A DNA stretch of 64,000 nt from Stenotrophomonas acidaminiphila (GTDB lineage Bacteria; Pseudomonadota; Gammaproteobacteria; Xanthomonadales; Xanthomonadaceae): NCBI GenBank assembly GCA_002951995.1, contig CP019797.1:1162501-1226500 (forward strand). The letters run 5' to 3'. The position numbers and the translations under genes are program-made. Below are positions 42,688 through 53,442 of the stretch, piece by piece (positions within the stretch are counted from its first letter, which is position 1; each line of letters opens with the position of its first letter). The notes under the pieces are model-generated. The model made no database searches, was not told the origin of the DNA, and saw only the letters and a list, made by a program, of their open reading frames with translations.

Positions 42688-43719
42688 ATGATTCCGTTGA
42701 AATCACTTGGACGCAGCCTGCGTCCGGGCATGCTGCTTGTCCTGTCCGCGCTGCTGGCGGGCTGCGACGCGGCCATCCTCAACCCCAAAGGCCAGATCGG
42801 CCAGGACGAGAAGACCCTGCTGATCACCGCCACGGTGCTGATGCTGCTGGTCGTCGTCCCCGTGATCGTGATGACCCTGGCGTTCGCGTGGAAGTACCGC
42901 GCGTCCAACACCAAGGCCCGCTACGAGCCCAAGTGGTCGCATTCCACCGCCATCGAAGTGGTGGTGTGGTCGATCCCGTGCATGATCGTGCTGGTGCTGG
43001 CGGTGCTGACCTGGCGGTCCTCGCATGCGCTGGACCCGTACCGGCCGATCGAATCCGAGCGCGCCCCGGTGGTGGTCGAGGCGATCTCGATGGACTGGAA
43101 GTGGCTGTTCGTCTACCCGGAAGAGAAGGTGGCCGTGGTCAACGAGCTGACCTTCCCGGTCGATGCGCCGCTGAACCTGAAGATCACCTCCGACACGGTG
43201 ATGAGCGCGTTCTTCATCCCCAGCCTGGGCAGCATGGTCTACTCGATGGCGGGCATGCAGACCAAGCTGCACCTGATCGCCAACGAGGCCGGTGCGTTCG
43301 AGGGCATGGCCTCGCATTACAGCGGCTCGGGCTTCAACAAGATGCATTTCACCGCGCATGCGGTGAGCGAGGAGCAGTACCGCGCCTGGCTGGACAAGGT
43401 CCGCGCCAGCGACAGGCTGCTGGACAAGGCCGCGTTCACCGACCTGGGCGCCGAGAAGAACCATGACTGGTATCCGGTGACCTATTACGGCCGCACCGAA
43501 GCCGGCCTGTTCGACTGGATCCTGGCCCGCCACATGGGCGACAACCACCACTTCGGCATGAAGAAGCACGACCCTGCGGCCGCGCCGCATGACGCCGCTG
43601 CGCACGAGGGCCACGAGGGCCACGACGCGGGCGACAGCCGGCCGAACGCTGCCGATGCCGCTGGACACAACGCTGACGAGCACGCCGCCCACGCCGGGCA
43701 CGGCGCCTCGGGAGAATGA
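42688..43719 (+). CDS. cyoA: Cytochrome bo-type quinol oxidase subunit II
   Basis: A 343-residue lipoprotein subunit of the terminal oxidase. The lipobox LLAGC puts Cys at ~residue 22. Two membrane helices (~42-64 and 88-108) are followed by a cupredoxin domain (~125-260: [40 protein letters not shown]). The CuA-binding Cys/His ligands of cytochrome c oxidases are absent, as expected for a quinol oxidase. The C-terminal ~45 residues are unusually rich in His ([20 protein letters not shown]). ATG 42688 is preceded by a weak ribosome site. Its stop overlaps cyoB as ATGA. Confidence 0.95.
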   Translation: MIPLKSLGRSLRPGMLLVLSALLAGCDAAILNPKGQIGQDEKTLLITATVLMLLVVVPVIVMTLAFAWKYRASNTKARYEPKWSHSTAIEVVVWSIPCMIVLVLAVLTWRSSHALDPYRPIESERAPVVVEAISMDWKWLFVYPEEKVAVVNELTFPVDAPLNLKITSDTVMSAFFIPSLGSMVYSMAGMQTKLHLIANEAGAFEGMASHYSGSGFNKMHFTAHAVSEEQYRAWLDKVRASDRLLDKAAFTDLGAEKNHDWYPVTYYGRTEAGLFDWILARHMGDNHHFGMKKHDPAAAPHDAAAHEGHEGHDAGDSRPNAADAAGHNADEHAAHAGHGASGE

Positions 43720-45722
43720 CAATGCTGGGCAAACTGACTATCGAAGCGGTCCCGTACCACGAGCCGATCATCATGGTCACGCTCGGTGCCGCCGGGCTGA
43801 TCGGCCTGCTGGTGCTGGGCCTGATCACCCGCGCCAGGCTGTGGGGCTACCTGTGGAACGAGTGGTTCACCTCGGTGGACCACAAGAAGATCGGCGCGAT
43901 GTACCTGATCGTCGCCTTCATCATGATGTTGCGCGGCTTCGCCGACGCGATCATGATGCGCCTGCAGCAGGCCGTCGCCGCCGGCGGCGCCGAGGGCTAC
44001 CTGCCACCGCATCACTACGACCAGATCTTCACCGCCCACGGCGTGATCATGATCTTCTTCGTGGCGATGCCGCTGATCACCGGCCTGATGAACCTGGTCG
44101 TGCCGCTGCAGATCGGCGCGCGCGACGTCGCCTTCCCGTTCCTGAACTCGCTCAGCTTCTGGCTGTTCGTGGCCGGCGCGGGCCTGGTGATGATCTCGCT
44201 GGGCGTGGGTGAGTTCGCGCAGACCGGCTGGCTGGCGTTCCCGCCCCTGTCGGGCAAGGAATACAGTCCCGGCGTCGGCGTGGATTACTACATCTGGGGC
44301 CTGCAGGTCTCCGGCCTGGGTACCACGCTGAGCGGCATCAACTTCTTCATCACCATCCTCAAGATGCGCACCCCGGGCATGAAGCTGATGCACATGCCGG
44401 TGTTCAGCTGGACCGCGCTGGTGACCAACGTGCTGATCATCGCCGCGTTCCCGGTGCTGACCGTCACCCTGGTGCTGCTGACCCTGGACCGCTACCTGGG
44501 CATGCACTTCTTCACCAACGACGGTGGCGGCAACGCCATGCTGTACATCAACCTGATCTGGATCTGGGGCCACCCCGAGGTCTACATCCTGGTGCTGCCG
44601 GCGTTCGGCGTGTTCTCCGAAGTCATCGCCACCTTCTCGCGCAAGACCCTGTTCGGCTACAAGGGCATGGTCTACGCCACCGCCTGCATCGGCGTGCTGT
44701 CGTTCATCGTGTGGCTGCACCACTTCTTCACCATGGGTTCGGGCGCCAACGTCAATGCCTTCTTCGGCATCACGACGATGATCATCTCGATCCCGACCGG
44801 CGTGAAGATCTTCAACTGGCTGTTCACGATGTACCGCGGCCGCGTGCACTTCACCTCGCCGGTGCTGTGGACCATCGGCTTCATGGTCACCTTCGTCATC
44901 GGCGGCATGACCGGCGTGATGCTGGCGATCCCGGCCATCGACTTCGTGCTGCACAACTCGCTGTTCCTGATCGCCCACTTCCACAACGTGATCATCGGCG
45001 GCGTGGTGTTCGGCATGTTCGCCGGCATCACCTACTGGTTCCCGAAGATGTTCGGCTTCAAGCTGGACGAGACCTGGGGCAAGCGTGCGTTCTGGTGCTG
45101 GTTCATCGGCTTCTACGTGGCCTTCATGCCGCTGTACGTGCTGGGCTTCATGGGCGTCACCCGCCGCCTGCAGAGCTATCCGAACGCCGACTACCAGCCG
45201 TACTTCGTGGTCGCCGCGATCGGTGCGTTCATCATCGGCGCCGGCATCCTGTGCCAGGTCATCCAGATCATCGTGTCCATCCGCGACCGCAAGAAGAACG
45301 TGGACCTGACCGGCGACCCGTGGGATGCGCGCACGCTGGAGTGGGAAACCGCTTCGCCGGTGCAGTTCTATAACTTCGCCGTGCTGCCCAAGGGCGAGGA
45401 ACTGGATGACTTCTGGGAGCGCAAGCAGCGTGGCGAAGCCTGGCCGAAGCCGGCCCGCTACAGCGACATCCACATGCCGCGCAACACCGGCACCGGCGTG
45501 GTGATCGGCGCCTTCAGCCTGGTGTTCGGCTTCGCGATGATCTGGCACATCTGGTGGCTGGCCATCGTCGGCCTGGTCGGCATGATCGGCACCTTCATCT
45601 ACCGCACGTTCGACAACGACGTGGATTACTGGGTGCCGGCCGCCGAAGTGGAACGCATCGAAAACGAACATCGCCGCCACCTGGAAGCGCAGGGGCTGGT
45701 GAAGACCGAGGTGAAGGCATGA
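43716..45722 (+). CDS. cyoB: Cytochrome bo-type quinol oxidase subunit I
   Basis: A 668-residue catalytic subunit that carries low-spin haem, high-spin haem and CuB, and pumps protons. [21 protein letters not shown] gives a haem ligand His; [16 protein letters not shown] holds the CuB-His and the cross-linked Tyr; WLHHFFTMG provides two CuB His; and [13 protein letters not shown] gives the haem His pair. About 15 membrane helices are present. The start ATGACAATG offers two possible codons; the first overlaps the cyoA stop. Full length for CyoB. Confidence 0.97.
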   Translation: MTMLGKLTIEAVPYHEPIIMVTLGAAGLIGLLVLGLITRARLWGYLWNEWFTSVDHKKIGAMYLIVAFIMMLRGFADAIMMRLQQAVAAGGAEGYLPPHHYDQIFTAHGVIMIFFVAMPLITGLMNLVVPLQIGARDVAFPFLNSLSFWLFVAGAGLVMISLGVGEFAQTGWLAFPPLSGKEYSPGVGVDYYIWGLQVSGLGTTLSGINFFITILKMRTPGMKLMHMPVFSWTALVTNVLIIAAFPVLTVTLVLLTLDRYLGMHFFTNDGGGNAMLYINLIWIWGHPEVYILVLPAFGVFSEVIATFSRKTLFGYKGMVYATACIGVLSFIVWLHHFFTMGSGANVNAFFGITTMIISIPTGVKIFNWLFTMYRGRVHFTSPVLWTIGFMVTFVIGGMTGVMLAIPAIDFVLHNSLFLIAHFHNVIIGGVVFGMFAGITYWFPKMFGFKLDETWGKRAFWCWFIGFYVAFMPLYVLGFMGVTRRLQSYPNADYQPYFVVAAIGAFIIGAGILCQVIQIIVSIRDRKKNVDLTGDPWDARTLEWETASPVQFYNFAVLPKGEELDDFWERKQRGEAWPKPARYSDIHMPRNTGTGVVIGAFSLVFGFAMIWHIWWLAIVGLVGMIGTFIYRTFDNDVDYWVPAAEVERIENEHRRHLEAQGLVKTEVKA

Positions 45723-46357
45723 GCACGACCGCCCACACGCTGAACCATGGCCACGCCGCGCACGCGGCGGACCATGGCCACGACCACGAGCACCACCACG
45801 ACACCGGCGAGAAGACCATCTTCGGTTTCTGGGTGTACCTGATGAGCGACCTGCTCATCTTCGCCTCGCTGTTCGTCACCTACGTGGTGCTGGCCGGCGG
45901 TACCAACGGCGGCCCGGGCGCCAAGGAGCTGTTCGACCTGAAGTTCGTGGCCGGCGAGACCGCGCTGCTGCTGATCTCGTCGCTGACCTTCGGCCTGGGC
46001 ATGATCGCCATGCACCAGAAGAAGGTCGGCCTGATGTTCACCTGGCTGGTCATCACCTGGCTGCTGGGTGCCGGCTTCATGGCCATGGAGATCTGGGAGT
46101 TCAACCACCTGGTGCACCAGGGCTACGGCCCGGACCACAGCGCCTTCCTGTCGGCGTTCTTCGCCCTGGTCGGTACCCACGGCCTGCACGTCAGCGCCGG
46201 CCTGCTGTGGCTGCTGGTGATGTTCATCCAGCTCAAGCGCAACGGCCTGACCCAGACCAACAAGACCCGCATGGCGTGCCTGAGCCTGTTCTGGCACTTC
46301 CTGGACCTGGTCTGGATCGGCGTGTTCTCTGTCGTCTACCTGTCGGGAGCCCTCTGA
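45719..46357 (+). CDS. cyoC: Cytochrome bo-type quinol oxidase subunit III
   Basis: A 212-residue subunit with five membrane helices. [41 protein letters not shown] (as [17 protein letters not shown]) and [18 protein letters not shown] are family blocks. The first ~30 residues contain about ten His ([19 protein letters not shown]), longer and more His-rich than a standard CyoC N terminus. The start ATG overlaps the cyoB stop by ATGA. Confidence 0.96.
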   Translation: MSTTAHTLNHGHAAHAADHGHDHEHHHDTGEKTIFGFWVYLMSDLLIFASLFVTYVVLAGGTNGGPGAKELFDLKFVAGETALLLISSLTFGLGMIAMHQKKVGLMFTWLVITWLLGAGFMAMEIWEFNHLVHQGYGPDHSAFLSAFFALVGTHGLHVSAGLLWLLVMFIQLKRNGLTQTNKTRMACLSLFWHFLDLVWIGVFSVVYLSGAL

Positions 46358-46698
46358 TGTCCGCACATGACAACCACGCCCACGGTGCCGGCGGCGAGAG
46401 CCACGGCAGCGTCAAGTCCTACCTGATCGGCTTCGTGCTGGCGGCCATCCTGACCATCATCCCGTTCTGGGTGGTGATGAGCGGCGGCCTGTCCTCGACC
46501 TTCGCCACGGCGATGGTGATCCTGGTCTCCGGCCTGCTGCAGCTGCTGGTCCACCTGGTGTTCTTCCTGCACCTGGACCGCTCCTCGGCCGCGCGCTGGA
46601 ACGTCAACGCCGGCCTGTTCACCGTGGTGGTGATCGGCATCATCGTCGCCGGCACGCTGTGGGTCATGTGGAACATGAATTACCACATGATGCACTGA
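46357..46698 (+). CDS. cyoD: Cytochrome bo-type quinol oxidase subunit IV
   Basis: A 113-residue subunit that supports CuB insertion and assembly in E. coli. Three membrane helices (~22-42, 48-70 and 82-104) and FFLHLDRSSAARWN identify CyoD. The N terminus is His-containing (SAHDNHAHGAGGESHGS). Its ATG shares one base with the cyoC TGA (TGATG). No cyoE (haem O synthase) follows; the operon ends here at a terminator. Confidence 0.95.
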   Translation: MSAHDNHAHGAGGESHGSVKSYLIGFVLAAILTIIPFWVVMSGGLSSTFATAMVILVSGLLQLLVHLVFFLHLDRSSAARWNVNAGLFTVVVIGIIVAGTLWVMWNMNYHMMH

Positions 46699-46719
46699 CG
46701 CCTGACGACGTCGTGATCG

Positions 46720-46747
46720 AAAAGGCCGCCCCCGGGGCGGCCTTTTC
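46720..46747 (+). terminator. Rho-independent terminator of cyoABCD
   Basis: Hairpin AAAAGGCCGCC ... GGCGGCCTTTT followed by CCTTTG, 21 bases after the cyoD stop. Confidence 0.8.
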
Positions 46748-46897
46748 CTTTGCCGGGTGGCGGACGCCCGCGCCGCGCTGCGCGCGCAGTGCGGCAGCCG
46801 TTCGCGGCCTGTGCGGCTCGCGGGGCGGCACCCCGACCCGGGCGTGCGTGGAAGGCGGGCCGCGGCGCCGGGCCCGCGCCGTGGACGCCCCGCGCGC

Positions 46898-48955
46898 TCA
46901 GCCGGCCTGGCGCAGGAACGTCTCCGGGTCCATCGGCCGGCCGAGGTGGTAACCCTGCAGCAGGTCGCAGCCCAGCTGGTCGAGGAAATCGCGCTGGGCC
47001 TCGGTCTCCACGCCCTCGGCCACCACCTGCAGCTGCAGCGAGCGGCCCAGCGCGACGATCGAGGACACGATGGCCGCGTCCTCGGTGTTGTGCTCCAGGT
47101 CGCGCACGAAGGCGCGGTCGATCTTCAACTCCGTGGCCGGCATGCGCTTGAGGTACAGCAGGCTGGAATAGCCGGTGCCGAAATCGTCAATGGCGATCTT
47201 CACGCCCATCGCGGTCAGCGTGTTGAGCCGCTGCAGGCTGTCCTCCACGTCCCTCATCGCCGTGGTCTCGGTCACCTCCAGGGTCAGGTGGCCGGGGGCC
47301 AGCGCATGGCGCTGGAGCGTGTCGCGCACCGTCTCCACCAGCCCCGGCGAGGCGAACTGCAGCGGCGACAGGTTCACCGCCATCGACCAGCCGCCGTGGC
47401 CGGCATCGTGCCACGCGCGCAGCTGCGCGCAGGCGCGGTCGAGCACCCAGTCGCCGATCGGCAGGATCAGCCCGCTGCGCTCGGCGATCGGGATGAAGGT
47501 GTCCGGGCCGAGCAGGCCCAGCTCGGGGTGCTGCCAGCGCAGCAGCGCCTCGGCGCCGATCACCGGGTGGCCGCTGGCCGGGAACTTGGGCTGGTAATGC
47601 AGCACCAGTTCGTCGCGGGCGAGCGCGCGGCGCAGGTCCTGCAGCAGGCGCAGGCGGCGGCTGGCGCTGGCCTGCATGGCGGGGGTGAAAAACGTGTAGC
47701 CGTTCCGGCCCGCCTGCTTGGTGTGGTACATCGCCGCGTCGGCGTGCGCCATCAGTTCGCGTTCGCTGGTGGCATCGTCCGGGTACAGGGCGATGCCGAG
47801 GCTCGCGCTGAGCTGCAGTTCGGCCGCCTCGATCACGAACGGCTCAGCCACGGCCGCGGTGATGCGCTCGGCCACCACCACTGCGTCGTCGGTGGTCTCC
47901 ACGTCCAGCACCACGACGAACTCGTCGCCGCCCAGCCGCGCCAGGGTGTCCTGCGGCCGCAGCAGCCCGCGCACGCGCTCGGCCATGCGCACCAGCAGGC
48001 GGTCGCCGAACTGGTGGCCGTAGGCATCGTTGACCAGCTTGAACCCGTCCAGGTCGCAGAACACCACCGCCACCGCGGTGCCGCGCCGCTGCGCCTTCTC
48101 GATCGCCTGCTCGATGCGGTCCTGCAGCAGCATGCGGTTGGGCAGCCGGGTCAGCGGGTCGTGCAGCGCCGCCTCCACCAGTTCCTGGTTGGCGCGCGCC
48201 AGCGAGTCGGCCAGGCGCCCGGTACGCCGGTGCAGGCGCTTGTCGAACAGCGAGGCGATCAGGGTGATGCCGATGATGCCCAGGGTGGTGACCACCACCA
48301 GCACCGCCAGCCAGCGGGTCTCCAGCCCGCCGTCGACCACCGCGCCGCAGATGCTGCCGGGCGGGAAGTCGGCAGCGGCCATCCCGGTGTAGTGCATGCC
48401 GACGATCGCCAGCCCCATCACCAGCGAAGCGGCCAGCCGCAGCGGCCGCGTGTGGCGGCCTTCGCGGCGCAGGCGCAGGGCGATCCACAGCGCCGCGCCC
48501 GAGGCGCCGATGGCGACCAGGATCGACGCGCTGAACCACAGCGGGTCGTAGTCGATGCCCGGCTGCATGCGCATCGCCGCCATGCCCAGGTAATGCATGG
48601 CGGCGATGCCGCTGCCCATCAGCACGGCGCCGGCCAGCAGCCGCGGCCACGGCAGCTGCGGCCGCGACGCCAGCCACAGGGCATAGGCCGACGCGCCCAC
48701 CGACGCGGCCATCGAATACAGGGTGATGGCCAGGTCGTAGCCGACCGGGATCGGCAGGTGGAAGGCCAGCATGGCGATGAAGTGCATCGACCAGATGCCC
48801 AGGCCCATGGCCAGGGCGCCGCCGGCCATCCAGCCATGCAGGCTGCGGCCGCTGGCCGTGGCCAGGCGCCCGGCCATGTCCAGGGCCGTGTACGAAGCCA
48901 GGATGGCGACCAGCAGCGAAATGACCACCAGGGTCGGGTTGTAGGTGCCAACCAT
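46898..48955 (-). CDS. MHYT-GGDEF-EAL membrane protein, cyclic di-GMP turnover
   Basis: A 685-residue inner-membrane protein. The MHYT sensor (~10-245) has seven predicted helices and three His-containing motifs, SMHFIAM, AMHYLGM and GMHYTGM, thought to bind copper or gases. The GGDEF domain (~265-425) has LDGFKLVNDAYGHQFGD and RLGGDEFV, with an intact RxxD inhibitory site (RPQD) five residues before it. The EAL domain (~435-680) has EALLRWQHP, EVTETTAM, DDFGTGYSSL and VAEGVET. Both catalytic sites look complete. The start ATG 48955 matches the family N terminus; 49006 is an upstream alternative. It is divergent from radA. Confidence 0.93.
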   Translation of the reverse strand: MVGTYNPTLVVISLLVAILASYTALDMAGRLATASGRSLHGWMAGGALAMGLGIWSMHFIAMLAFHLPIPVGYDLAITLYSMAASVGASAYALWLASRPQLPWPRLLAGAVLMGSGIAAMHYLGMAAMRMQPGIDYDPLWFSASILVAIGASGAALWIALRLRREGRHTRPLRLAASLVMGLAIVGMHYTGMAAADFPPGSICGAVVDGGLETRWLAVLVVVTTLGIIGITLIASLFDKRLHRRTGRLADSLARANQELVEAALHDPLTRLPNRMLLQDRIEQAIEKAQRRGTAVAVVFCDLDGFKLVNDAYGHQFGDRLLVRMAERVRGLLRPQDTLARLGGDEFVVVLDVETTDDAVVVAERITAAVAEPFVIEAAELQLSASLGIALYPDDATSERELMAHADAAMYHTKQAGRNGYTFFTPAMQASASRRLRLLQDLRRALARDELVLHYQPKFPASGHPVIGAEALLRWQHPELGLLGPDTFIPIAERSGLILPIGDWVLDRACAQLRAWHDAGHGGWSMAVNLSPLQFASPGLVETVRDTLQRHALAPGHLTLEVTETTAMRDVEDSLQRLNTLTAMGVKIAIDDFGTGYSSLLYLKRMPATELKIDRAFVRDLEHNTEDAAIVSSIVALGRSLQLQVVAEGVETEAQRDFLDQLGCDLLQGYHLGRPMDPETFLRQAG

Positions 48956-49092
48956 GCGCGCAGCGTCCGCCGATTCGTGGCCAAAGAATGCACCAGACAA
49001 CGGCATGCCGCCGTGCTTCTTTAGTCGTGCCGGTCGCATCGGCTGCGACGGCCGGCGGGTATCCTGTGCGCGCATCCACTCGAGGACCCCCG

Positions 49093-50469
49093 ATGGCGAA
49101 GAACCGCACCGCCTATGTCTGCAGCGAATGCGGCGCCGAATACAGCAAGTGGCAGGGCCAGTGCACCGAATGCGGCGCCTGGAACGTGCTCGGCGAGGTC
49201 GTGCTGGAGAGCGCGGCCGCGGTGAAGGCGCCGGCCGCGCGTCGTGGCGGCTGGGCCGGCAAGGTCGAATCGCCCAAGATCACCGCGCTCAAGGACGTGC
49301 GCCAGAGCGAGCACGCGCGGGTGTCCACCGGCATCGGTGAGTTCGACCGGGTACTGGGCGGCGGCCTGGTCGAGGGCGCGGTGGTGCTGGTCGGCGGCGA
49401 CCCGGGCATCGGCAAGTCGACCCTGTTGCTGCAGGCGCTGGCGAAGATGGCCGGCACCCTGCCGGTGCTGTACGTGACCGGCGAGGAATCGCTGGCGCAG
49501 GTGGCCGGGCGCGCGGTGCGCCTGGACCTGCCGCTGGACGGCCTGGACGCATTGGCCGAGACCGGCATCGAACTGATCCTGCAGCATGCCGCCGCGGCGC
49601 GCCCGAAGCTGATCGTTGCCGACTCGGTGCAGACGCTGTGGACCGAGACGCTCACCGCCGCGCCCGGCTCGGTCAGCCAGGTGCGCGAGAGCGCCGCGCG
49701 GCTGGTGCGCTTCGCCAAGGAGACCGGCACCGCGGTGTTCCTGGTCGGCCATGTCACCAAGGAGGGCGGCATCGCCGGCCCGCGGGTGCTGGAGCACATG
49801 GTCGACGCGGTGCTGTATTTCGAGGGCGAAAGCGGCAGCCGCTTCCGCGTGCTGCGCGCGTTCAAGAACCGCTTCGGCGCGGTCAACGAACTGGGCGTGT
49901 TCGCCATGGGCGAGAAGGGCCTGAAGGAAGTGCCCAACCCCTCGGCGATCTTCCTGTCCGGCGGCAGCACCCGCCAGCCCGGCAGCTGCGTGATGGTCAC
50001 CCGCGAGGGCACCCGGCCGCTGCTGGTGGAGGTCCAGGCGCTGGTCGATTCCTCGCCGCTGTCCAACCCGCGCCGGGTCGCGGTGGGGCTGGAGCAGAAC
50101 CGGCTGGCGATGCTGCTGGCGGTGCTGCACCGCCATGGCGGGGTGATGGTCGGCGACCAGGACGTGTTCATCAACGTGGTCGGCGGCATCCGCGTGCAGG
50201 AGACCGCGGTCGACCTGCCGGTGCTGCTGGCGGTGCTGTCGTCGCTGCGCGACCAGCCGCTGGCGGACAAGACCATCGCCTTCGGCGAGGTCGGCCTGTC
50301 CGGCGAGATCCGGCCGGTGCCCAACGGCGAGGAGCGCCTGCGCGAGGCGGCCACGCATGGTTTCAAGCGCGCCATCGTGCCCCGTGCCAATGCGCCCAAG
50401 GCCGGGTCGGTGAAGGGCATGGAGGTGATCGCGGTCGAGCGCCTGGCCGAAGCGATCGAGGCGGCCTGA
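49093..50469 (+). CDS. radA: DNA repair ATPase RadA (Sms)
   Basis: A 458-residue RecA-like branch-migration factor in homologous recombination. The N-terminal zinc finger is CSECGAEYSKWQGQCTEC, the Walker A is GGDPGIGKST (~residue 99), the RadA-specific motif is FKNRFGAVNE (~residue 258), and a Lon-like C-terminal domain (~300-458) contains GGIRVQETAVDLPVLLA. ATG 49093 gives the standard N terminus MAKNRTAYVCSECG. The next gene starts immediately downstream. Confidence 0.97.
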   Translation: MAKNRTAYVCSECGAEYSKWQGQCTECGAWNVLGEVVLESAAAVKAPAARRGGWAGKVESPKITALKDVRQSEHARVSTGIGEFDRVLGGGLVEGAVVLVGGDPGIGKSTLLLQALAKMAGTLPVLYVTGEESLAQVAGRAVRLDLPLDGLDALAETGIELILQHAAAARPKLIVADSVQTLWTETLTAAPGSVSQVRESAARLVRFAKETGTAVFLVGHVTKEGGIAGPRVLEHMVDAVLYFEGESGSRFRVLRAFKNRFGAVNELGVFAMGEKGLKEVPNPSAIFLSGGSTRQPGSCVMVTREGTRPLLVEVQALVDSSPLSNPRRVAVGLEQNRLAMLLAVLHRHGGVMVGDQDVFINVVGGIRVQETAVDLPVLLAVLSSLRDQPLADKTIAFGEVGLSGEIRPVPNGEERLREAATHGFKRAIVPRANAPKAGSVKGMEVIAVERLAEAIEAA

Positions 50470-50514
50470 GTGGCGCGCGCTGGATCAGTGATGCGCCGCC
50501 GGGGCAGGGCATCG

Positions 50515-50985
50515 ATGCGTATTCCCCGGGGCATGACCGGCGTCGGGGTGCTGGGGCTGCTGCTGGCGCCGGTGGCGCAGGCCGCGCCCGCCTGCGCGGC
50601 CCCGCTGGTGGTGGCGCGGGCATTGTTCCAGGCCGGGACGTCCGCGCGCTTCCTCGACACGCCCGATGCCCTGCTGGCCCCGGGGTTCGCACGGCTGATC
50701 GCGGCCGAGCGCGATTGCCAGCAGCGCGAGCAGGGCATCTGCCGGCTCGACCATGACCCATGGCTGGACGGGCAGGATGGCGAAGTGGATGCCGGACCCG
50801 GCTACCAGTGGGTGGCGCGGTCGCCGGCGGCCGGGACGGTGGAAGTGCGTTTCGCGGTATGGGGCGAGCCGCGCCTGGCGCGGTTGGCGATGCGCCGCCA
50901 GGCCGATGGCTGCTGGCGGGCCGAAGACCTGATCACCGATCGCGGGCAATCCCTGCGCGCGCTGCTGGTGCGGCCGTTTCCCTGA
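50515..50985 (+). CDS. Hypothetical secreted protein downstream of radA
   Basis: A 156-residue protein with a signal peptide (MRIPRGMTGVGVLGLLLAPVAQAA). The mature part has YQWVARSPAAGTVEVRFAVW, a DPWLDGQDGE stretch and five cysteines. The pattern FLDTPDALLAPGFARLIAAERD near residue 50 resembles DUF3828-like periplasmic proteins, but the match is weak. A GTG directly after the radA stop (50470) is in frame and would add 15 residues; ATG 50515 is preferred because it begins a clean signal peptide. Likely cotranscribed with radA. Function unknown. Confidence 0.6.
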   Translation: MRIPRGMTGVGVLGLLLAPVAQAAPACAAPLVVARALFQAGTSARFLDTPDALLAPGFARLIAAERDCQQREQGICRLDHDPWLDGQDGEVDAGPGYQWVARSPAAGTVEVRFAVWGEPRLARLAMRRQADGCWRAEDLITDRGQSLRALLVRPFP

Positions 50986-51012
50986 GTCGCCGGCGCGGCG
51001 CCGGGGCGTGGG

Positions 51013-51807
51013 TCAGCGCGCGTGCCCGAACACCAGTTCGATCACGAACTGGCTGCCGAAGAAGGCCAGCAACAGCAGCACCATCGCGCTCAGCGTCCAG
51101 TGCACCGCCTTCACCCCGCGCCAGCCATGCCGGCGGCGGCCGATCATCAGCGTGCCGAACACCAGCCACGACAGCACGCTGAGCACGGTCTTGTGCACCA
51201 GTTTCTGCGCCAGCAGGTCGTCCACGAACAGCACCCCGGTGACCAGGGTCAGGGTCAGCAGGCAGAAACCGACGGTGATGGTGCGGAACAGCAGCGTTTC
51301 CAGGTCGTTCAACGGCGGCAGGGCGCGCAGCCACGGCCGGAAATCACGCCGGCGCAGCGCCCGTTCCTGCAGCCACAGCATGATCGCCAGCAGCGCGGCG
51401 ATGCTCAGCGTCGCGTAGGCCAGCAGCGCCAGCCAGGCGTGGGTGGCCAGGCGCCAGCCCAGCACCCGGCTCGGTTCATGGCCATAGCCGTGGTAGGCCA
51501 GCAGCAACAGCGCGGCCATCGGGAACACCAGTACCCCCAGCGCCGCCATGCGCCCGCGCGCGCCCATCACGGTGGTGAGCGCGGCCATGCCCAGCGCCAC
51601 CAGCGACAGCGCGGCGAAGAAATGCATGTCCGGCCCGCCACTGGTGCGCATCGCCACCAGCAGGTGGTAGCCGGCGTGCAGCACCACCGCCGCGGACGCC
51701 GGCCACAGCCAGCTGCGCGAGCCGCTGGCGCGTTCGGCGGCCAGGCCATGGACGAGCAGGCCGGTGGACAGCAGGTAGAGCGCGGTCGCGATGAGAACGA
51801 TTGTCAT
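51013..51807 (-). CDS. CcsA/YpjD-like cytochrome c assembly family membrane protein
   Basis: A 264-residue protein with about eight membrane helices. The phrases [58 protein letters not shown] and [21 protein letters not shown] fit the CcsA/CcmF-related 'cytochrome c assembly protein' family, also called YpjD. The usual tryptophan-rich WWD motif is not evident, so a role in haem handling is uncertain. ATG 51805-51807 matches homologue starts. It lies divergent from ffh, a common neighbourhood for this family in gammaproteobacteria. Confidence 0.85.
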   Translation of the reverse strand: MTIVLIATALYLLSTGLLVHGLAAERASGSRSWLWPASAAVVLHAGYHLLVAMRTSGGPDMHFFAALSLVALGMAALTTVMGARGRMAALGVLVFPMAALLLLAYHGYGHEPSRVLGWRLATHAWLALLAYATLSIAALLAIMLWLQERALRRRDFRPWLRALPPLNDLETLLFRTITVGFCLLTLTLVTGVLFVDDLLAQKLVHKTVLSVLSWLVFGTLMIGRRRHGWRGVKAVHWTLSAMVLLLLAFFGSQFVIELVFGHAR

Positions 51808-51925
51808 CGCCACAGTTTCGCACACGCGCCCGCCGCTGGCGATGCGCGCGGCGCCAGGGCGGCGGCAAGCGCCGGCGGCCGCTATAATTTGGCCTCTTTG
51901 CCAACGTTCCCGCAGGTTGCACCGC

Positions 51926-53305
51926 ATGTTCGAGTCCCTGACCCAGCGCCTTTCCGGCACCATCGAGCGCCTGCGCGGCCGTGGCCGCCTGACCGAGGAG
52001 AACATCCGCGAGGCGACCCGCGAGGTGCGCATCGCGCTGCTGGAGGCCGATGTCGCGCTGCCGGTGGTGCAGGCGCTGATCGAGAAGATCAAGATGCGCG
52101 CGGTCGGCCAGGAGGTGCTCAAGTCGCTGACCCCGGGCCAGGCGCTGATCAAGGTCGTGCGCGACGAACTCACCGCGGTGATGGGCTCGCAGGCCACCGA
52201 CCTGAACCTCAACGTGCCGGCGCCGGCGATCATCCTGATGGCCGGCCTGCAGGGCGCGGGCAAGACCACCACGGTCGGAAAGCTCGCCAAGCACCTGAAG
52301 GAAAAGCGCAAGAAGAAGGTGATGGTGGTCTCGGCCGACGTCTACCGCCCGGCCGCGATCGAGCAGCTGAAGACGCTGGCCGAGCAGGTCGGCGTGCTGT
52401 TCTTCCCGTCGTCGGCCGCACAGAAGCCGGTGGACATCGTGCGCGCGGCCATCGACGACGCCCGCAAGTCGTTCGTCGACGTGCTGCTGGTCGACACCGC
52501 CGGCCGCCTGGCCATCGACGAAGCGATGATGGCCGAGATCAAGGCCCTGCACGCGGCGGTCAACCCGGCCGAAACCCTGTTCGTGGTCGATTCGATGACC
52601 GGCCAGGACGCGGCCAACACCGCCAAGGCGTTCGGCGAGGCGCTGCCGCTGACCGGCGTGGTGCTGACCAAGACCGACGGCGACGCCCGCGGTGGCGCCG
52701 CGCTGAGCGTGCGCTACATCACCGGCAAGCCGATCAAGTTCACCGGCACCGGCGAAAAGGTCGACGGCCTGGACGTGTTCCACCCCGAGCGCGTGGCCAG
52801 CCGCATCCTGGACATGGGCGACGTGCTGTCGCTGGTGGAGCAGGTCGAGCAGCAGGTCGACAAGGACAAGGCGCAGAAGCTGGCCGAGAAGGTCGCCAAG
52901 GGCAAGAAGTTCGACCTCAACGACATGCGCGACCAGCTCGAACAGATGCAGAACATGGGCGGCATCGGCGGGCTGATGGACAAGCTGCCGGGGCTGGGGC
53001 AGATCCCCGAGCACCTCAAGCAGCAGGTGCAGCAGAGCAAGGAAGTGCCGCGCATGATCGCCATCATCAACTCGATGACCAAGAAGGAGCGGCGCAACCC
53101 GGGCCTGCTCAACGGCTCGCGCCGCGCCCGCATCGCCCGCGGCTCCGGTACCCAGCCGGCCGACGTCAACAAGCTGATGAAGCAGTACATGCAGATGGAA
53201 AAGATGATGGGCAAGCTGTCCGGCGGCGGCATGAAGGGCATGCTGCGCAACATGAAGGGCATGCTCGGCGCGATGGGCGGCAAGGGCGGGCTGCCGTTCC
53301 GCTGA
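51926..53305 (+). CDS. ffh: Signal recognition particle protein Ffh
   Basis: A 459-residue GTPase that, with 4.5S RNA, delivers membrane proteins to FtsY. The N domain (1-85) precedes the G domain: [10 protein letters not shown] (G1), [17 protein letters not shown] (G3) and [10 protein letters not shown] (G4/insertion). The methionine-rich M domain (from ~residue 300) includes [17 protein letters not shown] and [16 protein letters not shown], ending in a [14 protein letters not shown] tail. A TATAAT hexamer at 51883-51888 gives a likely -10 element ~40 bases upstream; the -35 is weak. Confidence 0.97.
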   Translation: MFESLTQRLSGTIERLRGRGRLTEENIREATREVRIALLEADVALPVVQALIEKIKMRAVGQEVLKSLTPGQALIKVVRDELTAVMGSQATDLNLNVPAPAIILMAGLQGAGKTTTVGKLAKHLKEKRKKKVMVVSADVYRPAAIEQLKTLAEQVGVLFFPSSAAQKPVDIVRAAIDDARKSFVDVLLVDTAGRLAIDEAMMAEIKALHAAVNPAETLFVVDSMTGQDAANTAKAFGEALPLTGVVLTKTDGDARGGAALSVRYITGKPIKFTGTGEKVDGLDVFHPERVASRILDMGDVLSLVEQVEQQVDKDKAQKLAEKVAKGKKFDLNDMRDQLEQMQNMGGIGGLMDKLPGLGQIPEHLKQQVQQSKEVPRMIAIINSMTKKERRNPGLLNGSRRARIARGSGTQPADVNKLMKQYMQMEKMMGKLSGGGMKGMLRNMKGMLGAMGGKGGLPFR

Positions 53306-53442
53306 GCCGCGCAGGCGCCGGTGGCGGCGCTTGTGCCGGTGCGGCCGAACCCGGCACCCGCCATCGCGTCGCCGCCGGGCGGGCCACCGTTGGCGGCGCC
53401 GCACGGCTCGGCGATGATGGCGGCTCCCGATTGGAGTGCGGC

